DNA of 64,000 bases from Pohlia nutans (taxonomy: Eukaryota; Streptophyta; Bryopsida; Bryales; Mniaceae). Numbering within the stretch: position 1 is the first letter of the stretch; every line of letters begins with the position of its first letter. The translations under genes and the position numbers were made by a program. Shown piece after piece: positions 46,904-58,841 of the stretch. Below the pieces are notes generated by a model, which ran no database searches, was not told where the DNA came from, and saw only the letters and a program-made list of their open reading frames with translations. The stretch lies in the NCBI GenBank assembly GCA_022496805.1, contig CM040085.1, positions 32,517,811-32,581,810 on the forward strand, given 5' to 3'.

Positions 46904-49900
46904 ATGGAGACTCGTGGCCTGCTTTTGCAAGGCCGTGTGCCATCCATTTTGCAAAGGAATGGCGGAAGCTATGGCGCGTTTCTGCGCACCAGGCGAGACG
47001 TGTGGGTCGCTGGAGGCGGCGTTTTCGGTTCCCTGTTGCAACGGAGGTCCCGGGCCCTGCAAATTCAAATCCCGGGGCCTGCAAATGCAAAGTCAAGGAG
47101 AGGGGGTTTTGTGGTGAGGTGCAACGAGAGTGATGAAGTGGACATGCCTGTTGAAGCGCCTGCGTACACGAGCTACGTGGATCCGAATACCGGGGAGCCT
47201 TCCCCGACTCATGGCGCGCGGACGCCGTTGCCGAACCCTGCGTGTTGGGGAGAGGACATGCAGCGCATTGTGAGGTCCGGGCAGGCGTCCACTCCTCGCG
47301 GTAATCACATTGCTGCTCAACTTTCATTTTAATTAGTCAAATCATTTTTTAGGTGAATGTAAAGAGTGACAGTTATCATGGTTGAACCAAAGCTCAAAGA
47401 GCGACTATGTTCATAATTCCTAAAGAACCGAGGATTCACAAGGATTCATGGTTTGAAAATGACAAAGTCAGTCGTAAAAATATATTTCAGATGGGGTCAA
47501 ATTTTATATCATCAGAATCAGTGAAGAACATTGCATGTGTTGGTAAAAAAAGAACGAAATTTGAACAAAAACTGCTAAAAAACAACATGAGGTCCTCCAG
47601 GGGTTAAATGGATATCTATTATGCTAATGCCTGGGAGATGGTGCTTTTGGGGCTATCTCCGACATAGGCAACACTTTGCATGCAATTTTGGTATATCACA
47701 ATGCCATATAGAGCATGTTAGTTTCATTTATTTATTATGCCCGGCATAGGCCAATGTGAAATAGAATCCTTTGCTTGCAATTTGATGTATTACAATGCCA
47801 TATAGAACATGTATTTACATGTTAGATGTTAATATCTATTATGCTTATGCCTGGGAGATAGCGCTTTCAACAACTTTTGGGGCAGTGTTGAACATGAGCC
47901 AATGTGGAATAGAATACTTTGCATGTATATTACAATGTGTTTTAAGATCATGGAAAATGCGTTTACCTGTTAGTGCAGAGACCAAGAGGAGCAGCCGTGG
48001 GAGTAGAGATTACGTTTCGAAGCGGAAGAATGCCAGTGTGGCGAGGCGAGATGCGGAGCGCTTGAAAGTGCCGAATGAATTTGAGGAAGAAGAGGAAGAA
48101 GAGGACGAGGAGGAGGAGTTTGTTCCTTTAACAAAAGAGCAGATTGCGGCGGGGAAAGAGGTGATTGCTGCTGCAGGGGATAAGCTGTGGTATACCAAGA
48201 ATGACCCTGAGCATGATCCCATCAAAGAGGCTTTGTATCAAATGGTGGTGGAGCATGAGGAAGGGAAAGCTGAGGAAGAGGAAGAAGAAGAAGAAGAAGG
48301 AGGAGAAGAAGAGGATGTTGGTGCAGGGACTGATGTTGCTGGGCTTGTAAAGAAGAAGGAAGGAGCTCTTGTGCCAACAGCCGAGACAGAGCAGCTGACC
48401 AATAATGAGCTCTGGTGGAATTGGCAGAAGCCTCCCAAGGAGAGAGAGCCTTGGAGTGCATGGCATAAGCGTTCCGGTGACAGTGATAGTGTAAGTTCCA
48501 CTTGAGGTTTTGTTCTACTGATTCTTCACCTCGGTGATGTTGTCAGTTTTGAAATTTTGTGGCTAATTTCATTCTTTTAGGAGCAGCCAACAGGCTAAAA
48601 AGTGGTGACTAATTCTGGCCAAAAATAGTTCTGACGGTTTTTGGGGCATAACAATAATCCTGCTTATGTTGGACGATGAGGACAGATCCTGTTTAACTCA
48701 TTATTATCACACTCTCTAATATCACATTCCAGCATCTGCAGAGAATAGTTGCTATTGTGTACACATGTGATTGGAGACTCTCCACATGTCAAGTTCTGAA
48801 CTCACGTACATTGGTTACCAAAGGGGTGATATAATGGAATTCCGAGTGTACAACTTAAAATTTGAATCGGCTTGAATGAAGTACCTGGAGTACCGTGGTA
48901 GGAGTTCTTGTGATGACAAATGAATTGAATGTCGTCCTTGGTAGGCAGCCTTGATGTCTGATGAATTTGATTCTCTCTCCTGTGTAGGTTATGGCAGCAG
49001 CAATGCAAAAATCAGGTCAAATCAAGCTCTTCTCGGAGAAACCAACAATTGCTGAAGCCAGTTTAGCGCGGGCGAGGAAGCGCGTCTTTTACAAGGAGCG
49101 GTAGGTTGATGAATTTTGTATGAAAGGAATGACACTTGCTCTTCTTTTGAGGCTTTTTATTTATACGGCAACCTCGATTATGCAACGAGATTTTGAGTGA
49201 CCAAATTTTTCAGTTCAAAACTCCCTCCATAATCCGACTACGATACAAGATAATACGACAATGAACAACCGCAAAATGTTATATTGTAGAGGTAATAAAT
49301 GCTTTAAAGTGGTGGAACCCACACCAAAATTCATTCACTTGATGTTCATCAGGAGAACGATTCCCTTATTCTTTTTTGTCAAATTGTTTTCCATGATAAT
49401 TCAGGGGATTTTTCTAACTACTCGTTTTTGGAATTTCGTTCATCAGCTGTTTCGCTCAAGGACCAAGAGGCCCAAATTGGGCCTCATGGTTTTTTTATCA
49501 GTCATGAGTACTTACTTTAGTCAAATTCTATTTTTTTTACTAATACTTGTTCACTGATTCTGGTGATTTAAATTTTGACCTCATCTGAATTATGTTTTTA
49601 ACAATATGATCAATTCAAATACAGTTGAGGAATTGTGGCCTTCAAGCCAATTTCGTGTTATTTCACGGTGAACATAATCTGTCAGAATTTCTTCAATTCC
49701 CACATGAATATGGCAGAATAACAAAATATTTAACAGAATCAAAGTAGAATGTTGATCAGTTTAAAACCATGAAACCTTGGTCTTTTTGGGGTGAGTGAAC
49801 TTTAGGTGTTAATATGCTATGTAAAGGATTTTCCCTCACTTAATTCAAGAGACATGCAGAATGCGGGAGGAGGAGGCGCGCAGAAAGAAAGTCGGATCGA

Positions 49901-52667
49901 TGGCATACTACAAAGAATGGGTACAAGAATGGAGACATGATACCTCAAAGGCGGTTGTGAAGGAGAAGGCGAAGAAAACGGGGGAAGGCGTTGTGGATCA
50001 GGTGATGGACATGATGCAACAGCAATCGCTTAGGGAGTACCGGAAAATGCAGGGAACTGACATCCGCATCCGGCGTGATCCTTTGACTATGCGCATGACT
50101 GAAGAGGAAGTCAAGCAAGGCATGTCTCTCTACATCATCTATCTTTGGCTACTGACTTGTGGAACTCTTATCTGTATTATTATTATTGAGGCAGGTGCAC
50201 CCAAAAATACTATTGCACCTAATTGTGCCATAATGTTCACCTTCTACTCATTTCACAGTCTAAATCTAGGGCAGTCATTCTTATGGCACAAATCTCTTAA
50301 GGCAAGTATGATTATCCTAGATTCATGTTCTGAAATGAAGAGGGGATGTACATTGTGGCGCAATTAGGTGTAAGGTGGTTTCTCCATTTCCTAGGCTTCT
50401 TCATTCCCGTGGGCTAAAAATATGCTAAAAATAGATTTGTAGGTTAGTAAATGTACCGCAGTTAGCAACTATAATCAAAACTCTAAAAATTCATAACTTA
50501 TCAATATAGTATTTGAATAAAGTGCATTGGAATCCTCGTTTGAAATGGGCACAAGACCATCAGAAAAGTTGGGCTAGAATAATTTGGTGCTATTTGACAC
50601 CAAAGGCCGTATACAGGTCATTTTAGTGTCATTTTATCCATACTAGGTTGGTATGGAGGTTGGCACCAAATTATCTTAATTGCATTTCAATGCACCATCA
50701 TGGCACCATGTTCACATGCCTTGAAGTTCCTGATGACCTACGATTATTTTTTCTAATTAACACAAGCAAACACAGTCATCAGCTGAAAGCCACAGAAATG
50801 GGGATTCGGCAATTTAACCTAGTTTATTAACCTTTAGCAGTTTTGTGTCGGTTCTATGTGGAGTTCCTTTTGTTCAAATTTATTTTCTTTTTGACCAACA
50901 CATACAACGTTCTTCACTGATTTTGGTAATATTAAAAATTGGTCTTATATTTTTCACAATATGATTGATGGAATTTGTTATTTTAAAACCATGAATCCTT
51001 TGTCCTTTAAGGGTTATGTATATATGTGAGCGCATGATAAGTTGCACTTGAATGCGTGGAAGACTGACCTTCTGTTGGTATGTGTGCAGTTTGGGGAGGT
51101 GATCCCGTTTACCCGACCATCAATTATGAGCAAGATCCTGATTGCGTAGCAGATTTTCGGAATGCCAACATGCACGAACCTACACCTGACATCCTTGAAC
51201 AATTGCGAGACGTGAGTTAGCCCAACTCTTGTTAACCCTGTCTTAACTCCTAAGTGCCCAAATGGCCAACAATAGCTGCTTCTGTAGTTGAAATAAATCA
51301 TTCAGGAAGCTTCAAGGAAGGTAATAAAATGTATTACCGTAATAGAAAAGACTTCATATCCCATATTTTTGAACAATAGAAACATGTTTTGAAAGTTACT
51401 ATCACGAACTATTAACTGATTTTGTATTATTAGCTTGGGGTTAATGGGCTAATTTTGAGTTAATGTTGTTAGCAATTGCTCTAATTTGTGTCCACTCGGA
51501 AGAAACAAAACCATGTCAGAGCAATTTCTCAAGTGTGTTCTATTAATGCCAGATAATATAATTCGAGTGCCTACTTTGCAACTTGGCTGTGACGTGTCTG
51601 TGTTAGGAAGTGACTTTGGAAGTACCCTCATTTCTCACAAGTTGTAGTGGCACTCATGTGGAATTGTATTTGTGCTTGCAGGACAACCGACTAATAACAC
51701 AGGAAGAGCTTCAGGAACTACTGGCAAAAGAAGAGAGGGAAGCTCAAGAGCACGAGGTATTCTAATCGTCCCAATTTTGTAGTCTATTTTTCTTAATCAA
51801 CACTAAGATCACAGGATCTTGATCTGTAGTTTTTGCCTGCAAAGTAGGTCTTTTCATTTTAAAAGGTGTGGCGTGTACAATCTATCCCTCTTTGTGTTTC
51901 TTTGGGTGGAGAGGCAGCAACACAGAAGTTGTTATCACACGCCATTTTGTTAACAAAATTGTGTTGAGTCATAGTGGTAGCAGACCCTTTCATACCTGGT
52001 TATCAATTTATGTTGATGAAGATGAGTTTTTTGGCGCAGGGTGGTGCCTTTGACGATGGAATGACGGGAGCCATTGATATTGGTGACAAAGAGGTATATA
52101 CGTTTGACTGCTACTCTTTCTGCCTGCAGGAAATGATTCTTATTCAAAATGCAAACAATCTTGAATCGTTTTCGATGTCTTCGTATAAGATTTTTGATAG
52201 GGTAGAATGTCGTTTCAACTCAGAAAAATGATGTGCTGCGTTTTCTTTAAAGGATGAACTTTTTGGCTTGATCTTGCTATATCTCCGACTCCGTAAGCAA
52301 CCATGCATTGCAATTTTTGGTGCTATTATGGTCAAGATTACGTACCTTCATACAGAAGGGCTACTTGTTCTGATGACCTCCATGCTTGTGTGTTGGGAAT
52401 CACCAGGATGATGACGATGAAGATGATGAGGACGACGACGAAGAGGCCGATGATGATATCAGGGATGACGTAGCATGGAAAGCAAATGTCAGCAACTACC
52501 AGCAACTCCCGTCTGGGAAGCCCAAGGCTAGTAGAGAACCAAAACAACTATCACCCGTCATTGACTTATTGGAGCAAGTAGATGGTTCTGACCTACTGGA
52601 ATATGTTGGCTCTGATGATGATGATGAAGAAGAGGAAGAAAATTACCTGGAGGAGCTGGAGAATTAG
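46904..52667 (+). CDS. HMR: HEMERA/pTAC12 homologue (plastid transcriptionally active chromosome protein), eight exons
   Basis: Exons 46904-47300, 47979-48490, 48988-49100, 49860-50119, 51090-51211, 51682-51756, 52040-52093 and 52407-52667 join in frame to give 597 residues. The first ~70 residues are Arg/Gly/Ser-rich and end near F-V-V-R-C, typical of a transit peptide. The middle contains long Glu/Asp runs and basic, coiled-coil-prone exons ([21 protein letters not shown]). The diagnostic block is [13 protein letters not shown], then H-E-P-T-P-D-I-L. An [12 protein letters not shown] segment and an acidic C-terminus follow. In Arabidopsis this protein is part of the plastid-encoded RNA polymerase complex and also acts in phytochrome signalling in the nucleus. 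Intron 4 uses a GC donor; the other introns are GT-AG. Several introns carry miniature transposons. Confidence 0.93.
47413..47607. mobile_element. CCCTAAAGGACC-family miniature element in HMR intron 1
   Basis: The right end, as complement, reads TTAACCCCTGGAGGACCTC and the left end is degraded (TAATTCCTAAAGAACCGAGG). It shares 'atcagtgaagaacattgc' with the copies at 30944 and, inverted, 50827. Confidence 0.65.
49497..49792. mobile_element. Degenerate miniature element in HMR intron 3
   Basis: The blocks 'ttgttcactgattctggt', 'aacaatatgat' and 'aaaaccatgaaaccttggtc' align in order with the 50827 copy. The terminal CCC/TTAA is not preserved, so boundaries are approximate. Confidence 0.5.
50191..50388. 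repeat. Inverted-repeat insert in HMR intron 4
   Basis: The block 'cacctaattgtgccataatgt' at about 50205-50228 recurs inverted as 'acattgtggcgcaattaggtg' at about 50350-50371. It is a probable miniature element, distinct from the TTAA family. Confidence 0.55.
50827..51017. mobile_element. CCCTAAAGGACC-family miniature element in HMR intron 4 (191 bp)
   Basis: The left end is TTAACCTTTAGCAG and the complement of the right end ATAACCCTTAAAGGACAAAG, so one flank is TTAA and the other TTAT. It is inverted relative to the copy in intron 1. The complement shares 'aatcagtgaagaacgttg' and 'gtatgtgttggt' with that copy. Confidence 0.7.
51243..51444. mobile_element. Possible TTAA element in HMR intron 5 (202 bp)
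   Basis: It is flanked by TTAA at 51243-51246 and 51441-51444. The left end is TTAACTCCTAAGTGCCC and the complement of the right end TTAACCCCAAGC. The ends are only weakly alike, so this is tentative. Confidence 0.4.
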
Positions 52668-54459
52668 ATGACGCCCACCTTTTTCAAGCTGACAACCCAA
52701 AAATTCTTGGCTGCATCAGAAAGGTAGGAAATATGAGGTAATGGGTACTAGTGTACATGACCTATGAATGTTGGAAGACTTATTACCTGCGATGGCCAGC
52801 CTCAGCTTCCTAGATGAGCGTTTCAAGAAAGGTATACTTCAGTCGGGCATACTTAGGCAGTGTATATATACATGAGTCCTTGATGTGGTCCTTGTTAGGA
52901 AATGATCAATGGATGCCTGTTTGTAGGAACTGTATCTTGTCCACTTGACGACAGCGCAGGGAAAGAAAAACCAACGCTATTTCTCTGCTTTGGCTGTTCT
53001 CCACAAGCCTTTTTTCTAAGTTGACTTCTTGTTTACATGAACTTACCGGGCACAATTATTGCCGATCTTGAAGTCGAGTTGTCCTCCACTCTGTCGTGCT
53101 GTTATGTGCTGTGCTGTTCAGCCCTGCTACTAGAGTTCGTATACTCTTGGAACTAGGAAGACAGGGACACTGATGTAGCGCAGGATTAGTAACACCATAT
53201 GTGTTTCATGTACAGTCGGGTACAAGATGATTACAAATTTTTCAATCAGTTTCATTAGAAAGTTCAACAATTTTGAGGAAGCTCTAGCATGCTCACAAAT
53301 GAACCGATTTTGAAACCAAAATTGCATTGGAATTGCAATGAAGCGTGCTTCAACTTCATAATAAGTGAAAAAAGAATTATTTAAAATAAGACAACAATTT
53401 GGATATCTTTTATACACTATCTATCATTTCATAGAGAACCTGTAGAAGATAGTCAAAGATTTTTTGCATTAAGGTAAAGAACAAGTAAGAAATCATACAA
53501 GTAGTTCAAGTGGTGTGGAATCAAGTATCTCCAAAGCAATTGTGAAGGTTCATTTTTAATATGTACCATTAAATACAAGTTGTAATTTTCACAAATGGTG
53601 GCAGCACTAAATGGTAGATAGTATATAGAAATCATCTGATTTTTTGTATGATTTTCAAGTACATATGTGTATTTGTAATGATGATAAAGTAGACTTTAGT
53701 GTGATTCCCATGCAAATTACAATTTGAAATTCCGTTCATTTTTTAGCATACATGGGCCTTCCAAAGTTCCCACAAATCTCAACTAGATTCAAAATTCGTA
53801 ATCATCTTGTACTCGAGTGTACAAGACCTTTTCGTGATCACCTTCCCTTATATCACATCCTCCGTTCTCACCACGTGACTCCTGCGATCCAAAGCACTTC
53901 CTTAATGTCACTTCTTATTGTCACTTTTACATGCAATACTGAACATGTGATCTGACTTCCAAAATATCAGGAAACTAGAGTCTACGTCCTCTTTGAGCGT
54001 AACTGAAATCAAATCAAAAAGTGAACCAAACACCTTCCACCTTCGATTTTAGACATGAGCTTTGCAAGGCAGTCCAAGTTGTCAGAGCCACCTAATCAAA
54101 CCAGTCACCTAATTATATCTCAAGTTTGCCACATGCCCTTGCCATTATCTCAAATTGGATGTGGACCATCGCCTCCAAGCCTTGGCTCTTTGTGAACTCA
54201 CCTTAGTTCGAGTTTGGCCACCTTTGTGATGGCAAAACTAGTTCACTTTCCTTTCTATTTTGGATTCTTTGGAAACCATGCCATTTTGTTTAGCTGCCTT
54301 AGATACAGGTCAGACTCACCTCACCTAACATGTATTCTCTTTTCTTTACGGTTAACTTTAATGTAGGCTACACCTTTCAAGTCTCAAAACCAAGCTTCAA
54401 GGATACACTTCTAACGTACTTAGATTTTTTACCTCACAAGGAGGTAAACCCTTGAGCTC
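52668..54459. other. HMR 3' flank and intergenic DNA
   Basis: About 400 bases after the stop are moderately GC-rich and probably 3' UTR. The remainder to 54459 has no recognisable gene, RNA or bounded repeat. Confidence 0.45.
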
Positions 54460-54950
54460 TTAACCCCTAATGCTCCGAGCGACCATTTTAGGGGCTGTAT
54501 GAGGTAAAAAAAATTACTTTTTGAATAATTTAAACCATTTTCAAGTCTACTTTCCAACCTAATTTGAATCATGCCAATCTAAGTTAAACTCCACCTATGG
54601 GAATTTTTCAAAGACAAACACCTCTACATTGTTTAGCGTTACAAAATTCACTATTTGGAGAAAGTAATGTTGTTCCTTTCATCAATTTTTTTTTTTTTTT
54701 TTTTTTTTTTGAATGAAAATAAAATTCTAACCAATAATACCAAAATTTGAATTCTAAAAATATAAAAATATATGTAATTTTGGTGATTTCTTTATAATTA
54801 CATGCTCTAAATTCATTAATTGGAAATCTAAAACTATTTTTCAAAATATGACCATATGAATAATTTTCAAACATCATGTTTTTCATTTTCTTTATTGGAG
54901 TAAACTTCATCAAAGTTATGGAAATCACTTTTTATAATACATCTTAATTT
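54460..54950. mobile_element. Truncated TTAA element (relative of 63044 and 10987)
   Basis: The left end is TTAACCCCTAATGCTCC, followed by 'gcgaccattttaggggc'. The interior matches the 63044 element read in inverted orientation, with shared 'aagtctactttccaa', 'gttaaactccacc' and 'aaagtaatg.tgttcc'. A poly(T) tract of about 23 lies at 54688-54710. No right TTAA end was found. Confidence 0.65.
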
Positions 54951-55892
54951 TGTTCTATACCCCTCTAGAATTTGTACATACTGATGTAACCTCATGCATC
55001 TGTACTGGCTGGATCATCTGCGTTGAAAACCTCTGCAGATTATGATATCATGCCAATTGAGATTTACATGTACCAAACTTCCACATCCAACGTTAAATCA
55101 GTCAGCAATATGGAGGAAAGCTGTAAAACATCCAGTCTTGCCCGTCTAGTTATAATTATGCTAGAACTGATGTGTGACGTGGATGAGAATTAATAAAAAA
55201 AAACTGCCCGTGAAGTGAAATCTGAGCACTTGGTAACTTGCTGGCGAGGAATTGAGGAATTCCCTTTGTTCTGTCGACAAAAGCGTATGTTTAGTGGGAT
55301 GTTTGGAGTTCAAAACAAAAACTAGGTTTACATGTCCAGGGGACGATCATTAGGGTATGGACGGTGATTAGCATATGATTAGTGGGAGGAGGAATGATGA
55401 GACTAAGTAGATCACTTACACGTGAAGTTGGGTGACTCTCAAGAGGGTGTCCTGCAGAAGCAATTTGCTACCCATTGAAGTTTTGCTTCAGTCTGTTTCA
55501 CCATTTGGTCACCCGCGCTTCATCTCAAAGACCCTGAGCCTGGCGGTCGGTTTGATAAGTTCCAAATCATTTGAAGGTTTGTACTTGTTTTGCGCTTTTT
55601 GAAAAGCATCATCATGTTCACCACAATCCTTTCGTTAGTAACGTAGGCAGATATTTCACGTCTCATTAGGTATTTTCACGACTGACCTGGCTTGTCATGA
55701 AGTATGTGAATCCCACTTCCATGGATTTTATGTGACTAAGTTGAGAGAGAAGGTGCAACCCATTGAAGTTTGCTTCTGTTCCACATTTTGTAGTTGGCTG
55801 CTTTACCTCTGACGTTCAGGCAAGAAACTGGCAGCAGGAGTCGTAGAGTGATCTCCAAGGACCAAGCTGCCTGTTCAAGGAGAAGAAGCAAT
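54951..55892 (+). promoter_or_regulatory. 5' flank of the NYN-LOTUS gene
   Basis: The frame of exon 1 is open upstream to about 55794 without an ATG. This is probably 5' UTR. No promoter motif was assigned. Confidence 0.4.
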
Positions 55893-58198
55893 ATGGCGAG
55901 TATGAGATCAAATGGAGGCTCAAGGGGAAGCAACAGCGGCACCATGGTCTTTTGGGACATGGAAACCACGCCTCCTCCGCCAAATTTCGAGTTCTTGGAC
56001 CACCTTCTCGCATCGCACCGCGCCATGAGAACCGGGCTTTTCAGTCTCTGCCCCCCTCTAAAGCTCCGAGCGCACGGGACTGAAGCTCTGCCCGCTGCTG
56101 CACACGACTACATTGTCAAGAGCGAGCTTTGCCTGCAGCAATCCATTTCCTGTGGTAAGGCGCCTCAATTTCACATGTCCATAACATTCAGTAGCCTTCA
56201 TGCCCTCTGCCTTTCCTTCATGCACTCTGTTCATCACCTTGGGACTCCACTTGTCCAATTAGCTACTGATGAAGTCCTGTTGGGTGTGGAATATGCTGCA
56301 CCATCTACTGTGGGGCAAGGCAGAGCCACTGCATGCTACTGAATGTCATGTCATTTTTGTACCATTTGAGATAATTCCATGTAAATGGCAAGAAAAATTT
56401 AAGAATTTGTTGTTGTGTTTCTGAGGAAGAGACCGAAATAGCGTCTCCACTTACTGCGAAGATGGATTTTCCTCTGGCAGGTTCTGAGCAGGGGAGTTGC
56501 TGGAAGGCCATGATTGTGGACATGCTGCTTTGGGCCACAGATCACACGCCAGGCATGGCGGACTTGGTCATCATCTCCCGCGTGTTGGACCGCTCCTTGG
56601 CAGATGTAATTCACCAGCTGCACATCAGAAATTACAACATTATTGTGACACCCTCCTTCCCACCGAAGGCCATGACACCGCTGCGAGAATACGTCCCTCC
56701 TCAGATCAAGATGCTGCACGAAATGTTTTCCACTTCCGATTCTCTTTTGAATGGTACTAAGGAGGTGGCAATTGAGGAAGAAACCTTGGTAAATGACGAA
56801 GCCTCCATTAGGGCAACCAACTCACAACTACAGCAAAGCCAAATGTCTAGTACGCTTTGCTCACTCCTGATGATGAACTGCAGGATTCTAGTTGAAGAGT
56901 ATCTCCTGAAGGGGATTATGGAGTTTTTAGAAGGCGATCTCTATGCGAACTTCAAGACGAGGTTTGGGAGCAGATTGACCCTCAAGGAGATCGGGTTTGG
57001 GAAACTCGACGCGTTTTTGCAAGCTGCTGTTCCTGGTGTCAATTTCAAGAGCATACTCGTGGGGACGAGATCTTGGATCCTCTGTAACCGCCCAGGCCAT
57101 GCACTCACGGACAATGGAGCAAGCCTGATTTCTGCGGCAAAATCGACACCTCCGGGCCAGCAGGTTTTGTATTATGGCCCGCTCACCATGGAGGAGGTGA
57201 GGAACTGGCTGGAGGAGCTGGTAGCTAGCGGCCGTGCTAATCATACAGGCATAAACTTGAGTCTCTTGGGGAAGGATTTTGAGGACCGCACGGGAAAGAA
57301 ACTCAATTACAAAAGCCTGCACTGTCCAAACCTTATGGCGTTGCTCTCCAAATTTCAAAATCTCGTGCGCATTGAACGCAACCTGTCTATGGTGCATATC
57401 TTCCCGAGGAACACGCAGAGCAGTCAACCCGTGCCAGAAAATGTCCCTGCCCCTGTGTCATATCGTCCGTTTATTCGGCCTCCAAGGAACTGCATCCCTG
57501 CAGTCCCTGTGCGGCCTCCATGTACTTTGCTCCCGAGCGTCGTCCAAGTCTCTTGCACCACCAGAAACGTACCTACAGCAATTCCTGTTTCAAATTTCAG
57601 CTGCACGGCTCCGAATACAACCACCGTGAGGGCGCCTACAGCAGCTTTCGTCACAGTTCCAAGGACCGCAACCCCAGAGGTGGCAATTGCGCCAGCAGCA
57701 GGTGAACATGCGAGTGAGGAGAATCATCTAAACCACATCCCGAATGCAGATGTTGCGGGACTGACTGGTGAGGTCACAGAAAAAGATCAAGAGTCCGAAA
57801 TTGAACAAACCTCTGCACCAAGCAGCAGACCTTTCCGTGCAGCACACAAACCTGATTCATCTCCTCAAATCTCTGTGGCTTCGAAGCTGCCTCCAGAACT
57901 AGTCAGGGATGCAAATACTACTGTAGAGACAAAAGTTGAGCAAGACGGTGGACAACATTCTCTGCCAACTGCGGTTCCATCGCCTGGCATTGAAAAAGGT
58001 CACCAAGCCCGGAATGGTGAAGACAGTGGGATATTTGCTAGAAATGGCAAAAAACTCGACTACTATCGCTTTACTTCCTCAGACCAAGAGCGCGAGGCTA
58101 TCAAGAGGACTTTTGAATCTGTTAATCGACGTCTCCGAGAGGAATTCAAGAAGAGGAGGCTTGCACACGAGCCGCCGGCTGCAAACAATACGCCGTGA
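55893..58198 (+). CDS. NYN-domain/LOTUS-domain protein (MARF1-like family), two exons
   Basis: Exons 55893-56154 and 56481-58198 join through a GT-AG intron to give 659 residues. The first in-frame ATG is at 55893. The NYN (PIN-like) domain at about 17-160 is split by the intron: V-F-W-D-M-E-T-T-P (strand 1, Asp22), then V-D-M-L-L-W-A-T-D (about 100-108) and V-I-I-S-R-V-L-D-R-S (117-126). Normal plant NYN proteins have I-S-G-D-R-D-F at the last site, so one catalytic acidic residue is replaced by Val122. A LOTUS/OST-HTH-like region at about 225-290 precedes a clear LOTUS domain at about 315-400: G-P-L-T-M-E-E-V, G-I-N-L-S-L-L-G-K-D-F-E, T-G-K-K-L-N-Y-K-S-L. The Pro/Thr-rich remainder looks disordered and ends in a basic helix (R-R-L-R-E-E-F-K-K-R-R). 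LOTUS domains bind RNA, notably G-quadruplexes. A role in RNA control is inferred; the target is unknown. Confidence 0.85.
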
Positions 58199-58841
58199 AT
58201 CGTATTCTGCACACAGAACACAAACACGGGGAAAAGAACAACGGAAGGATGCTGGAGTGTCGATCTTGCCCTTGTATATTTACATGACGAATGCGTTGGA
58301 GCACAACCGCCTGTGCCTTTGAACTTAAAGATTCTTTGCCTTTGCTTACTATATATCAACTCTTGCTAATTGTCCTGTTGAAACGTGCACATGAATGATA
58401 TAGACTGGCACATGGATGGGACATGAATGGCACAAGAATTTTAATTGACTTTGTGAAGCAACACTGTTTTGTGAGGTTCTGATTGCCCTGGCTTGAACCG
58501 CAGTGACAGATATCAAGCGACCTGGCCATGGCCATGGCCGGAACATTTGAGTCATTTTGAGACCAATGGAAGTATGGTCTGCGCATCGCAAATTAAGACT
58601 AGCAGTGTTTAGAAGTCAATTGTGTCCTAGTACAATCTTTACACTAACCAACTCTAGGTGTCGAAGGATGCAAGCTCGATAACAGACCATGACTTGAGAA
58701 CAATCTACCATATTCTCAAAGCAGATTGCAGTCAATCTTGTGTACTTTACAATGGCAATTGACAGAAAAATCTTACAATTTGAGTTATAACTGTACATAG
58801 ATTTGGAGGTTTAGCTGTACATTCGGCAGGGTCATAGGGCC
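58199..58841. other. Short space between convergent genes
   Basis: The 3' flanks of the plus-strand NYN-LOTUS gene and the minus-strand DUF716 gene meet here. No further feature was recognised. A 'ccatggccatgg' palindrome lies near 58525. Confidence 0.5.
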
